Part shown: one piece after another, positions 55,942 through 63,519 of the stretch
Layout of the letters: each line of letters starts with the position of its first letter
Numbering within the stretch: the stretch's first letter is position 1
Source of the DNA: Bacteroides oleiciplenus YIT 12058
GTDB taxonomy: Bacteria > Bacteroidota > Bacteroidia > Bacteroidales > Bacteroidaceae
NCBI RefSeq assembly: GCF_000315485.1
Contig: NZ_JH992941.1
Coordinates: forward strand, 744,001-808,000
Direction: 5' to 3'
DNA length: 64,000 bases
Notes under the pieces: generated by a model
The model's database searches: none
What the model was told of the DNA's origin: nothing
Seen by the model: the letters and a program-made list of their open reading frames with translations, nothing else
Made by a program: the position numbers and the translations under genes

Positions 55942-56547
55942 ATGATTGAATCCATTCAAGAGCTTCTGCAGAAAGAGGCACAAGCCGTACTGAACATCCC
56001 TGTGACAGACGCTTACGAGCGTGCGGTAGAACTTATCGTGGAACAGATTCACCGACGGAAAGGTAAACTGGTGACCTCAGGTATGGGAAAAGCAGGGCAA
56101 ATTGCCATGAACATTGCCACAACGTTCTGTTCTACCGGCATCCCTTCCGTATTTCTGCACCCCAGCGAAGCACAACACGGCGACTTGGGCATCTTGCAGG
56201 AGAATGACCTGCTGTTGCTGATTTCCAATTCCGGCAAAACACGTGAAATCGTAGAACTCACACAATTGGCTCATAATTTGAACCCGGACCTGAAGTTTAT
56301 TGTTATCACCGGAAATCCGGATAGTCCGTTGGCACATGAGTCCGATGTATGTCTCAGCACTGGAAAACCAAAGGAAGTCTGTGCCCTGGGCATGACTCCT
56401 ACCACTTCTACCACCGTAATGACCGTTATCGGCGACATTCTTGTGGTACAGGTAATGGAACAAACAGGATTTACCATCGGAGATTATTCCAAACGCCACC
56501 ACGGTGGTTATCTAGGTGAAAAATCAAGAAAATTATGCGAAAAGTAA
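55942..56547 (+). CDS. SIS-domain sugar isomerase (arabinose-5-phosphate isomerase-like)
   Basis: The 201-residue protein from the ATG at 55942 (the longer frame from 55786 runs through the promoter-like repeat) is a single SIS domain: VTSGMGKAGQIAMNIATTF, LHPSEAQHGDLG and LLISNSGKTREI match KdsD/GutQ-type isomerases. It lacks the two CBS domains of E. coli KdsD; single-domain forms are known in Bacteroides. It probably converts ribulose-5-phosphate to arabinose-5-phosphate for KDO synthesis. The next gene overlaps it by 13 bases. Confidence 0.8.
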   Translation: MIESIQELLQKEAQAVLNIPVTDAYERAVELIVEQIHRRKGKLVTSGMGKAGQIAMNIATTFCSTGIPSVFLHPSEAQHGDLGILQENDLLLLISNSGKTREIVELTQLAHNLNPDLKFIVITGNPDSPLAHESDVCLSTGKPKEVCALGMTPTTSTTVMTVIGDILVVQVMEQTGFTIGDYSKRHHGGYLGEKSRKLCEK

Positions 56548-57464
56548 TCGGCATAGGAGAAACTATCCTCGACATCATTTTCCGCAACGGGCAGCCCACA
56601 GCTGCCGTACCGGGCGGTTCAGTATTCAACGGCATCGTGTCACTGGCACGGGCAGGCGTTCCCGTCAGCTTTATCAGCGAGACGGGAAACGACCGGGTAG
56701 GCAACACCATCCTGCAATCCATGCGGGATAGCGGAATGTCTACCGACTATGTGAATGTGTTTCCCGATGGCAAATCACCCGTATCACTGGCCTATCTGAA
56801 TGAACGGGGTGATGCGGAATACATTTTTTATAAAGACTACCCCAAGCAACGGCTGGATGTAGTATTTCCAAAACTGGAAGAAGATGACATTGTAGTTTTC
56901 GGGTCGTACTTCGCCCTGAATCCGGTGTTGCGTGATAAGGTTCTGGATTTATTGGAACAGGCCCGCGATAAGAAAGCAATTGTTTACTACGACCCCAACT
57001 TCCGGTCTTCGCACAAAGACGAAGCGCTGAAACTGGCTTCTACCATTATTGAGAATCTGGAATATGCCGATATTGTACGAGGCTCTATCGAAGATTTCTT
57101 CTATATGTATAATCAACGGGAGGTGGACAAGATATATAAAGATAAAATCCACTTCTATTGCCCCAATTTCCTTTGCACCGCCGGAGCGGAAGAAATCTCT
57201 CTGCGTACGAATGGAGTTACCAAGAACTACTCCATTCCCCCGCTGGAAGCTGTCAGCACTATTGGCGCAGGCGACAACTTCAATGCTGGCATCATCTACG
57301 GCTTGTTGAAGTATGACGTGCGGCATCGCGACCTGGGACGAGTGAGCGAGGCAACCTGGGACAAGATCATCCATTGTGGCACCGAGTTTGCAGCAGATGT
57401 ATGCCGGAGTTTCAACAACTCTATATCGGCAGAATTTGCCCGGCAGTTGCCTCCCATTAACTAA
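56535..57464 (+). CDS. PfkB-family carbohydrate kinase
   Basis: The 309-residue kinase has the two PfkB signatures: a glycine-rich VPGGSVFNGIVSLARAG near residue 25 and STIGAGDNFNAG with the catalytic base Asp247. The start codon lies inside the end of the SIS gene (13-base overlap), so the two are translationally coupled and probably act on related sugar phosphates. The substrate cannot be named from sequence. Confidence 0.88.
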   Translation: MRKVIGIGETILDIIFRNGQPTAAVPGGSVFNGIVSLARAGVPVSFISETGNDRVGNTILQSMRDSGMSTDYVNVFPDGKSPVSLAYLNERGDAEYIFYKDYPKQRLDVVFPKLEEDDIVVFGSYFALNPVLRDKVLDLLEQARDKKAIVYYDPNFRSSHKDEALKLASTIIENLEYADIVRGSIEDFFYMYNQREVDKIYKDKIHFYCPNFLCTAGAEEISLRTNGVTKNYSIPPLEAVSTIGAGDNFNAGIIYGLLKYDVRHRDLGRVSEATWDKIIHCGTEFAADVCRSFNNSISAEFARQLPPIN

Positions 57465-57533
57465 ATCCCCGTTAAAGGAGAAAAAACTCTGTGAAACTCT
57501 GCACTATAGAGCAACAAAAGTCATCAGAATACA

Positions 57534-57541
57534 TATCTTTG
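57534..57541 (+). promoter_or_regulatory. -7 promoter element for the tyrosine phosphatase gene
   Basis: TATCTTTG fits the consensus, 25 bases before the ATG at 57567. Confidence 0.6.
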
Positions 57542-57566
57542 CAGTATATGCTCAGACAATCAAACT

Positions 57567-58637
57567 ATGTATAGAAATCTGTTGAATTTGCTAACATGTG
57601 TGTTGCTGCTACCGGCTTGTAGTGGTACTACTCCTCATATTTCCGTTGTTTGCGAAGAAAATAATGTCGGAAACAGTATCGTCAAATGGGAAATCTCTCC
57701 TCTTATCAAGGGAAATGTGAAGGTATATGCTTCGACCGACCCGAATAATATTCCCGAAGACTCGCCTGTGGCTATGGCAAACATTGCCGACCAGCGAATG
57801 ACAATTGTCACCACAGACCCTGCCAAACGTTATTACTACACCCTCGTATTCAATGATAAATATCGCGTGAAGATTGCAACCCGCAATGTCAATATCCTCG
57901 GAATACAGAACTTCCGCGACCTGGGCGGCTATCCATCCTATCCCACCAAGAAACGGGTGCGCTGGGGCATGCTCTACCGTTCGGCACAGATAGACAGCCT
58001 GGAATGCTACTCGCGCAGGGAGCTGAAAAATATAGGTATAAAGACAATCGTCGACCTCCGGTCAGAATCGGAGTTGAAAGGGCACACTGCGCTGCAACCG
58101 GGATTTAACGTGGTACATATCCCCATAAAAACAGGAGATATGGAAGATATACTGAAAGGTATTCAGCAGCAAAAGATAAAGAGTGATACCGTCTACCGCA
58201 TGGTGGAGCGGATGAACCGCGAATTAGTGATGAATTACCATAAAGAGTATCGCCAGATATTTAATATCCTGCTGGACAGCGCCAATTATCCTATCGTTAT
58301 TCATTGTTCATCCGGTAAGGGACGCACAGGTATTGCTTCGGCACTGATACTCGCCTCTTTGCGTGTAAACAGCGATATCATTATGGAAGATTACCGCCTC
58401 AGCAACGACTACTTCAACATTCCCAGCGCCTCCAGCTATGCCTACAACCTGCCTGCACGCTCGCAAGAGGCTATCACCACCATCTACTCAGCCCGAGAAG
58501 ACTTTCTGAACGCTGCCAAAGAGGAAATAGAGCGCAGATACGGCGATGTGGATACTTATCTGCAAAGGGCCATTGGCCTCAGCAAAGAGGAAATCAAAAA
58601 GCTGCAAAAGATTTTATTAGTGAATGATGAGCAATGA
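57567..58637 (+). CDS. Tyrosine/dual-specificity phosphatase lipoprotein
   Basis: This 356-residue protein has a lipoprotein signal (lipobox LLPAC, Cys18), an N-terminal beta-domain (about 25-110), and a Y_phosphatase3-like domain with the P-loop HCSSGKGRTG (His246, Cys247, Arg253). NFRDLGGYP and RWGMLYRSAQ are typical of this family. It would act in the periplasm or at the surface, so its substrate may be phosphoinositide-like, phosphorylated sugar or host-derived rather than a bacterial tyrosine kinase. Confidence 0.88.
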   Translation: MYRNLLNLLTCVLLLPACSGTTPHISVVCEENNVGNSIVKWEISPLIKGNVKVYASTDPNNIPEDSPVAMANIADQRMTIVTTDPAKRYYYTLVFNDKYRVKIATRNVNILGIQNFRDLGGYPSYPTKKRVRWGMLYRSAQIDSLECYSRRELKNIGIKTIVDLRSESELKGHTALQPGFNVVHIPIKTGDMEDILKGIQQQKIKSDTVYRMVERMNRELVMNYHKEYRQIFNILLDSANYPIVIHCSSGKGRTGIASALILASLRVNSDIIMEDYRLSNDYFNIPSASSYAYNLPARSQEAITTIYSAREDFLNAAKEEIERRYGDVDTYLQRAIGLSKEEIKKLQKILLVNDEQ

Positions 58638-58641
58638 TCGG

Positions 58642-58674
58642 TGAAGAACAGGAATATTTTATGCCTATTCTTCA
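58642..58674. repeat. Hairpin between phosphatase and helicase genes
   Basis: Arms of 11 bp with one mismatch (58642-58652 and 58664-58674) lie just after the phosphatase stop. Flanking bases contain several ATCACTAAT-type units like those of the palindromes at 30007 and 60772, so this may be a diverged copy. Confidence 0.45.
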
Positions 58675-58715
58675 ATTTATCACTAATAACTAATCGTTTA
58701 TCACTAAAAAACTCT

Positions 58716-58723
58716 TATCTTTG
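58716..58723 (+). promoter_or_regulatory. -7 promoter element for the DEAD-box helicase
   Basis: TATCTTTG, 31 bases before the chosen start at 58755. It lies inside the longer frame from 58641, which supports the later start. Confidence 0.65.
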
Positions 58724-58754
58724 CGCCCTAAATATAAAGATATACAAAGATTTA

Positions 58755-60758
58755 ATGAAGAATTTTGAAGAGCTCGGTCTGTCGCCGGAGATACGCCGCG
58801 CCATTGAAGAAATGGGATATGAGTGTCCCATGCCGGTACAAGAGGAAGTGATTCCTTACCTTTTAGGAGAAAATAATGATATTGTAGCACTTGCACAAAC
58901 TGGAACCGGAAAAACCGCCGCATTCGGCTTGCCACTTATCCAGAAAATTAATGTAAAGAACCGGATTCCACAATCCCTTATACTTTGTCCTACACGTGAA
59001 CTTTGCTTGCAGATTGCAGGTGATTTAAATGACTATTCCAAATACGTCACCGGCTTGCGGGTGTTGCCCGTATATGGTGGCTCATCCATCGACAGCCAGA
59101 TACGCGCACTGAAACAGGGTGTGCATATCATTGTTGCCACCCCGGGACGATTGCTCGACCTGATGGAGCGCAAGACGGTATCGCTCACCAACATCCAGAA
59201 CGTAGTGATGGACGAGGCTGACGAAATGCTGAACATGGGTTTCACAGACAGCATCAACGCCATTCTGGCCGATGTGCCGCAGGAACGTAACACGCTATTA
59301 TTCTCCGCCACCATGAGCCCGGAGATAGCACGCATTTCAAAGAAGTACCTGCGTGATGCCAAAGAAATCACCATCGGACGGAAGAATGAAAGTACAAGCA
59401 ACGTGAAACATGTGGTTTATACTGTTCACGCCAAAGACAAATATGCTGCCCTGAAACGCATCGTAGACTATTATCCTCAAATATACGGTATCATCTTCTG
59501 CCGTACCCGTAAAGAGACGCAGGAGATTGCCGACAAACTGATGCAGGAAGGCTATAACGCCGATTCACTGCACGGTGAACTGAGTCAGGCACAACGTGAC
59601 ACCGTGATGCAGAAGTTCCGCATCCGCAACCTGCAAATCCTGGTTGCAACAGACGTTGCTGCACGCGGGCTGGACGTAGACGACCTGACGCACGTCATCA
59701 ACTACGGTTTGCCCGATGATACCGAAAGCTACACCCACCGCAGCGGACGTACGGGACGTGCCGGAAAAACGGGTACTTCCATCGCCATCATCAACCTGCG
59801 CGAAAAGGGTAAGATGCGCGAAATAGAACGTATCATCAGCAAGAAGTTCATTGTAGGAGAAATGCCTACCGGCAAACAAATTTGCGAGAAACAACTTCTG
59901 AAGGTAATTGACGACCTGGAGAAGGTGAAAGTAAACGAAGAAGATATGGCCGACTTCATGCCCGAGATTTACCGTAAACTGGACTGGCTGAGCAAAGAAG
60001 ACCTTATCAAGCGTATGGTTTCCCATGAGTTCAACCGCTTCTCAGAATACTATCGCAACCGTGGAGATATAGAAATGCCTACCGACAGCCGTGGTGAACG
60101 TACTTCCAGAAACGGAGAACGTAGTGGCGAACGTAGCACAGGTTCGCGCAAGGCAGAACCGGGATATACCCGCTTATTCATTAACTTGGGCAAGATGGAC
60201 AACTTCTTCCCCAACGAGTTGATAAGTCTGCTGAACAGCAATACCCGCGGACGGGTAGAGTTGGGACGTATTGACCTCATGCCCAAATTCTCTTTCTTCG
60301 AAGTAGACGAAAAAGAGGCCGCCAACGTAGTGAAATCTTTGAACCGCGCCAACTGGAACGGCCGCAAAGTATCTGTAGAGGTTGCAGGCGAAGAGGGCAA
60401 GGAAGCACCCAAAGGCAGACGCAGTAGCGGCGAGGGCAGCGCTTACGGCAGAAAAGAGTTTGATGGTAAGAAGCGCAGCTTCAAAGACGACAAACGCAGC
60501 GATACCCCCAGAAAGAGCAGAAGCAAATCGGAAAATGCTCCGGCTGACAGGAAGGGTGCTCCGGCTGACAGAAAGAGTAGCACTCCTGCCGACAAGAAGA
60601 AAAGCAAGCCAAGCCGCGAAGAGCGTGGTTACACCGATGCCCGTGGAAAAAAGGATGATTGGAGACAATTCTTTCAAGGAGACAACAAGGAGTTCCGTGA
60701 TAAAGAACCCGACTTCAGTGAAGAAGGCTGGGCAAGACGGGCTCCGAAGAAGAAATGA
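58755..60758 (+). CDS. DEAD-box ATP-dependent RNA helicase (CsdA/DeaD-like)
   Basis: The 667-residue protein, from the ATG at 58755 (MKNFEELGLS, where the Q motif region begins), has Walker A AQTGTGKT (Lys53), the DEAD motif in VMDEADEM, SAT in LLFSATMS, and HRSGRTGRAG. After the helicase core (about 1-365) follow a linker, a DbpA-like RNA-binding domain (about 470-545) and a basic Lys/Arg/Ser-rich tail (about 550-667). It probably remodels RNA in ribosome assembly or cold adaptation. The gene has its own promoter. Confidence 0.95.
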   Translation: MKNFEELGLSPEIRRAIEEMGYECPMPVQEEVIPYLLGENNDIVALAQTGTGKTAAFGLPLIQKINVKNRIPQSLILCPTRELCLQIAGDLNDYSKYVTGLRVLPVYGGSSIDSQIRALKQGVHIIVATPGRLLDLMERKTVSLTNIQNVVMDEADEMLNMGFTDSINAILADVPQERNTLLFSATMSPEIARISKKYLRDAKEITIGRKNESTSNVKHVVYTVHAKDKYAALKRIVDYYPQIYGIIFCRTRKETQEIADKLMQEGYNADSLHGELSQAQRDTVMQKFRIRNLQILVATDVAARGLDVDDLTHVINYGLPDDTESYTHRSGRTGRAGKTGTSIAIINLREKGKMREIERIISKKFIVGEMPTGKQICEKQLLKVIDDLEKVKVNEEDMADFMPEIYRKLDWLSKEDLIKRMVSHEFNRFSEYYRNRGDIEMPTDSRGERTSRNGERSGERSTGSRKAEPGYTRLFINLGKMDNFFPNELISLLNSNTRGRVELGRIDLMPKFSFFEVDEKEAANVVKSLNRANWNGRKVSVEVAGEEGKEAPKGRRSSGEGSAYGRKEFDGKKRSFKDDKRSDTPRKSRSKSENAPADRKGAPADRKSSTPADKKKSKPSREERGYTDARGKKDDWRQFFQGDNKEFRDKEPDFSEEGWARRAPKKK

Positions 60759-60771
60759 TTAAAGTGATGAG

Positions 60772-60821
60772 TGGTTAGTGATGAGTGATTAGCAGTTGTA
60801 CTAATCACTCATCACTAACCA
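60772..60821. repeat. Palindromic GTGATTA repeat, copy C
   Basis: Perfect 21-bp arms (60772-60792 and 60801-60821) with an 8-nt loop are built of TTAGTGATGAGTGATTAG-type units. It lies 13 bases after the helicase stop. It may act as a terminator or belong to a dispersed repeat family with 30007-30079. Confidence 0.8.
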
Positions 60822-60837
60822 TTAATTACTTATTAAC

Positions 60838-61704
60838 GTGAATAAAGTAAACGGTTTCTTATACGGCCTTCTCTCTTCGGCGAGCTTCGGACTTATTCCG
60901 TTGTTCACCATCCCCGCCATACACCAGGGGATGCAGTTCTGGTCCATTCTGCTCTACCGTTTTCTATTTGCCATGTTGGCACTGGCAGGTATCCTGTTGC
61001 TCGATAAACAATCTTTCCGTATCCGCCGAACGGAAATACTTCCGCTTCTGCTACTGGCACTGCTGTACGATAGTTCTGCAGTTTTCCTCTTCTGGGGATA
61101 TAAGTTCATGGCAAGCGGGGTAGCCACTACCCTTCATTTTATGTATCCGGTGCTGACAACACTCATCATGATGGTTTTCTTTCGCGAGAAGAAGTCAGTC
61201 TGGCGCATAGCAGCAATCGCATTGGCCGTGAGCGGCGTTTTCTTTCTTTCACACGGAGACACCACCGGAACCGTCACTTTAACGGGCATCTTTATCGTCC
61301 TGCTTTCTGCCTTGGGTTATGCACTCTATCTGGTCACCGTCAGTCAATTGAAATCCCTTGAAATGAAGGGACTAAAAATGACATTCTACGTCTTCTTGTT
61401 TGGTGGGACCCTCCTTTTCATCGGGATAGAAGTGGCAGGTATCGGCATACAGGCTATCCCGGACCGGATTACTTTGGGCAACCTTGTGATGCTTGCATTA
61501 GTACCTACCGTCATTTCCAATCTGGCACTGGTGCGTGCCATCAAAAACATAGGCTCCACGCTCACTTCTGTGTTGGGAGCTATGGAGCCTGTTACTGCCG
61601 TTTGCGTGGGTATTCTTATCTTCGGAGAGCCTTTCACTCAAAGTATCGCTTTGGGCATTGCGCTGATTATCTCGGCAGTGACGGTGATTATATTAAAAAG
61701 ATGA
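60838..61704 (+). CDS. DMT-superfamily (EamA) transporter
   Basis: The 288-residue inner membrane protein has ten predicted hydrophobic segments forming two EamA repeats (the second begins near residue 145). The start is a GTG (60838); no nearby in-frame ATG precedes it. The EPVTAVCVGILIFGEPFT motif in the last third is typical of drug/metabolite transporters. The substrate is unknown. It is convergent with dps with 61 bases between stops and no clear hairpin there. Confidence 0.88.
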   Translation: MNKVNGFLYGLLSSASFGLIPLFTIPAIHQGMQFWSILLYRFLFAMLALAGILLLDKQSFRIRRTEILPLLLLALLYDSSAVFLFWGYKFMASGVATTLHFMYPVLTTLIMMVFFREKKSVWRIAAIALAVSGVFFLSHGDTTGTVTLTGIFIVLLSALGYALYLVTVSQLKSLEMKGLKMTFYVFLFGGTLLFIGIEVAGIGIQAIPDRITLGNLVMLALVPTVISNLALVRAIKNIGSTLTSVLGAMEPVTAVCVGILIFGEPFTQSIALGIALIISAVTVIILKR

Positions 61705-61765
61705 CAAAGTAGTGTCTCCACCACCCTATCACCTTTTCCATCATTTATCACCTAAACCTATAAAA

Positions 61766-62257
61766 TTATTTGTCTGTGCAAGATCTTGTGCTAAAAGCGG
61801 TCAACATCCAAACCATCTTTTCTTGTTCTTTCAGATAACCTGTCATCAGGTCGGCAGTAACGTCATCACCGGCTTCATTGGCCAGTCCAATGATTTTTCT
61901 TTCTTCACCGATAAGGTATCCGTATGTTTCGAGGATATGGCTAACAGCATCACTGCCACATGAGATATCAGATACTTCCTTGATTTTTGCAACTTTCAGG
62001 TATTCGCTGAATTTGTTTTCAGGCACACCGCCCAACATCAGGATACGTTCTGCAATTTCGTCTATCTTCTCGGCTGCATCATCATACATGCTTTCAAACT
62101 TCTCATGCAATATAAAGAAACCGTGCCCCTTGATGTTCCAATGGAAACCGCGCAGGTTTGTGTAATGTACCTGGAAGTCTGCCAAAAGTTGATGTAATGC
62201 AGATACTACGTTAGCTACTCCCGATTCGTTTAATTTGATATAATCTAAAGTCTTCAT
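61766..62257 (-). CDS. dps: Dps-family ferritin-like DNA-protection protein
   Basis: This 163-residue protein has the Dps signature: His39 and His51 with Asp66 and Glu70 reproduce the spacing of the E. coli ferroxidase ligands (12, 15 and 4 residues). NLRGFHWNIKG is characteristic. It stores iron and binds DNA in oxidative or starvation stress. It diverges from oxyR; the intergenic region contains an OxyR-type operator near the oxyR promoter. Candidate -7 elements are at 62304-62311 and 62380-62387. Confidence 0.93.
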   Translation of the reverse strand: MKTLDYIKLNESGVANVVSALHQLLADFQVHYTNLRGFHWNIKGHGFFILHEKFESMYDDAAEKIDEIAERILMLGGVPENKFSEYLKVAKIKEVSDISCGSDAVSHILETYGYLIGEERKIIGLANEAGDDVTADLMTGYLKEQEKMVWMLTAFSTRSCTDK

Positions 62258-62303
62258 AATTTTACTGTTTTAAAAGTTTATACTGTTTTTGTTTTTTCTG
62301 TTG

Positions 62304-62370
62304 CAAAGAAAGTGCAAATCGAAAGCAGAAGCAAGCTTGCTTGATTATGCTGAGATGCAGCCTTTCTTCG
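62304..62370. repeat. Dispersed promoter-like repeat, copy 2
   Basis: It aligns with 55778-55851: CAAAGAAAGTGCAAA at the left end, GAAA-CAG, the palindrome CAAGCTTGCTTG, then GAGATGCAGCC and TTTCTTCG at the right. Each end resembles an outward-facing -7 element, here more diverged (TTTCTTTG, TTTCTTCG). Confidence 0.65.
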
Positions 62371-62379
62371 TTTTTTGTA

Positions 62380-62387
62380 CAAAGATA
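62380..62387 (-). promoter_or_regulatory. Candidate -7 element for dps
   Basis: TATCTTTG on the minus strand fits TAnnTTTG and would give a leader of about 115 bases for dps. The diverged element at 62304-62311 would give a shorter leader. Confidence 0.4.
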
Positions 62388-62410
62388 AGGGGCAAATCAA
62401 TGCTTGTCAA

Positions 62411-62446
62411 ACAGATAATTTCTATCTTTGCATAGACAGAATCTAT
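62411..62446 (+). promoter_or_regulatory. OxyR-type operator over the oxyR promoter
   Basis: The pattern reads ACAG-N7-CTAT-N6-ATAG-N7-CTAT, with ATAG at 62432-62435 and CTAT at 62422-62425 and 62443-62446. This closely follows the known OxyR consensus of four ATAG/CTAT blocks at one-turn spacing (E. coli has N7 in the middle). It overlaps the oxyR -7 element TATCTTTG at 62423-62430, so autorepression by OxyR is likely. Confidence 0.65.
62423..62430 (+). promoter_or_regulatory. -7 promoter element for oxyR
   Basis: TATCTTTG, 43 bases before the oxyR start at 62474 and embedded in the OxyR-type operator. Confidence 0.65.
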
Positions 62447-62473
62447 ATTACCCGTTCAAATCCTTTATTTATC

Positions 62474-63400
62474 ATGACTTTACAACAATTGGAATACATC
62501 CTAGCCGTCGATCAGTTCCGTCATTTTGCCAAGGCAGCAGAGCATTGCCGGGTAACTCAACCTACCCTCAGCGCCATGATACAGAAACTGGAAGATGAGT
62601 TGGAAACCAAAATATTCGACCGTAGCCAACAACCCATCTGTCCCACTCCCGTCGGACGATTCATACTGGAGCAAGCTCAGGTGGTGCTGTCGCAAGCCAA
62701 TCGCATAAAGGATATTATAGAAGAAGAAAAGCATTCTCTGTCGGGCGTCTTCAAGCTGGGTATATTGCCCACCATCGCCCCTTACCTGTTGCCCCGCTTC
62801 TTCCCACAACTAATGAAGAAATATCCCAAACTGGACATCCGTGTAACAGAGATGAAGACCAAAGACATCAAACAAGCTCTGATAAAAGGAGATATAGATG
62901 CCGGCATCATCGCTACCCTGCCGGAGAAAGATGAGTTTCGGCAAACGCCCCTGTTCTATGAACAATTCTATGCATATATTGCGCGCGAAAGCGACCTGTT
63001 TAACAATAAGATAATCCGCACCTCCGACCTCAACGACGAGCAACTCTGGATGCTGGACGAAGGGCATTGCTTCCGCGACCAGTTAGTCCGCTTCTGCCAC
63101 ATGAAAGCAGCACAAGCCAGCCAGATAGCCTACCGCCTGGGCAGCATGGAAACTTTCATGCGCATGGTGGAAAGCGGGAAAGGCGTGACGTTCATTCCTG
63201 AACTTGCCATCGACCAACTCAACGATACCCAAAAGGAACTGGTGCGCCCGTTTGCCATCCCCACTCCCACCCGGCAAATCATTCTCATTACCTGCGAGCA
63301 CTTCATCCGTACTACTTTGCTGGAAGTTCTCACAAAAGAAATTCAAGCGTCCGTGCCGCGTGAGATGCTATCCCTGCGGGCAACCCAGGTAGTGGTATAG
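62474..63400 (+). CDS. oxyR: Hydrogen peroxide sensor-regulator OxyR
   Basis: The 308-residue LysR-type regulator starts at the ATG at 62474 (MTLQQLEYILAVDQ; the longer frame from 62375 crosses the promoter). It has an N-terminal winged helix-turn-helix (AKAAEHCRVTQPTLS) and a C-terminal sensor domain. Cys199 (EGHCFRDQ) and Cys208 (RFCH) occupy the same positions as the two peroxide-sensing cysteines of E. coli OxyR. It is flanked by its likely targets dps and ahpC. Confidence 0.95.
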   Translation: MTLQQLEYILAVDQFRHFAKAAEHCRVTQPTLSAMIQKLEDELETKIFDRSQQPICPTPVGRFILEQAQVVLSQANRIKDIIEEEKHSLSGVFKLGILPTIAPYLLPRFFPQLMKKYPKLDIRVTEMKTKDIKQALIKGDIDAGIIATLPEKDEFRQTPLFYEQFYAYIARESDLFNNKIIRTSDLNDEQLWMLDEGHCFRDQLVRFCHMKAAQASQIAYRLGSMETFMRMVESGKGVTFIPELAIDQLNDTQKELVRPFAIPTPTRQIILITCEHFIRTTLLEVLTKEIQASVPREMLSLRATQVVV

Positions 63401-63432
63401 ATTTCTTCTATCGGTCCATAAATCTTTTCAAT
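63397..63432 (+). promoter_or_regulatory. OxyR-type operator upstream of ahpC
   Basis: ATAG-N7-CTAT at 63397-63411 is perfect and is followed after 6 bases by ATAA-N7-CAAT (63418-63432). The middle spacing of 6 is the same as in the oxyR operator. It begins in the oxyR stop codon and ends just before the ahpC -33 element, a position suited to activation. Confidence 0.6.
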
Positions 63433-63439
63433 CGTTTTT

Positions 63440-63472
63440 TTTGTTCTATCGGCAAAAGATGCTATATTTTTG
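63440..63472 (+). promoter_or_regulatory. ahpC promoter
   Basis: TTTG (63440-63443), 21 bases, then TATTTTTG (63465-63472). Both Bacteroides consensus elements are present at allowed spacing; it is the best complete promoter in the window. The ahpC ATG is 47 bases downstream. Confidence 0.75.
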
Positions 63473-63519
63473 CATCATCGAAAAAACAAAGTACTAAACC
63501 TTTTAAAACAAAAAAGATT

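Noticed and set aside
62329..62342. Palindrome AAGCAAGCTTGCTT considered as an OxyR or Fur-like operator
   Set aside because: It does not match the ATAG/CTAT pattern, and it is explained better as an internal part of the dispersed repeat also present at 55778-55851.
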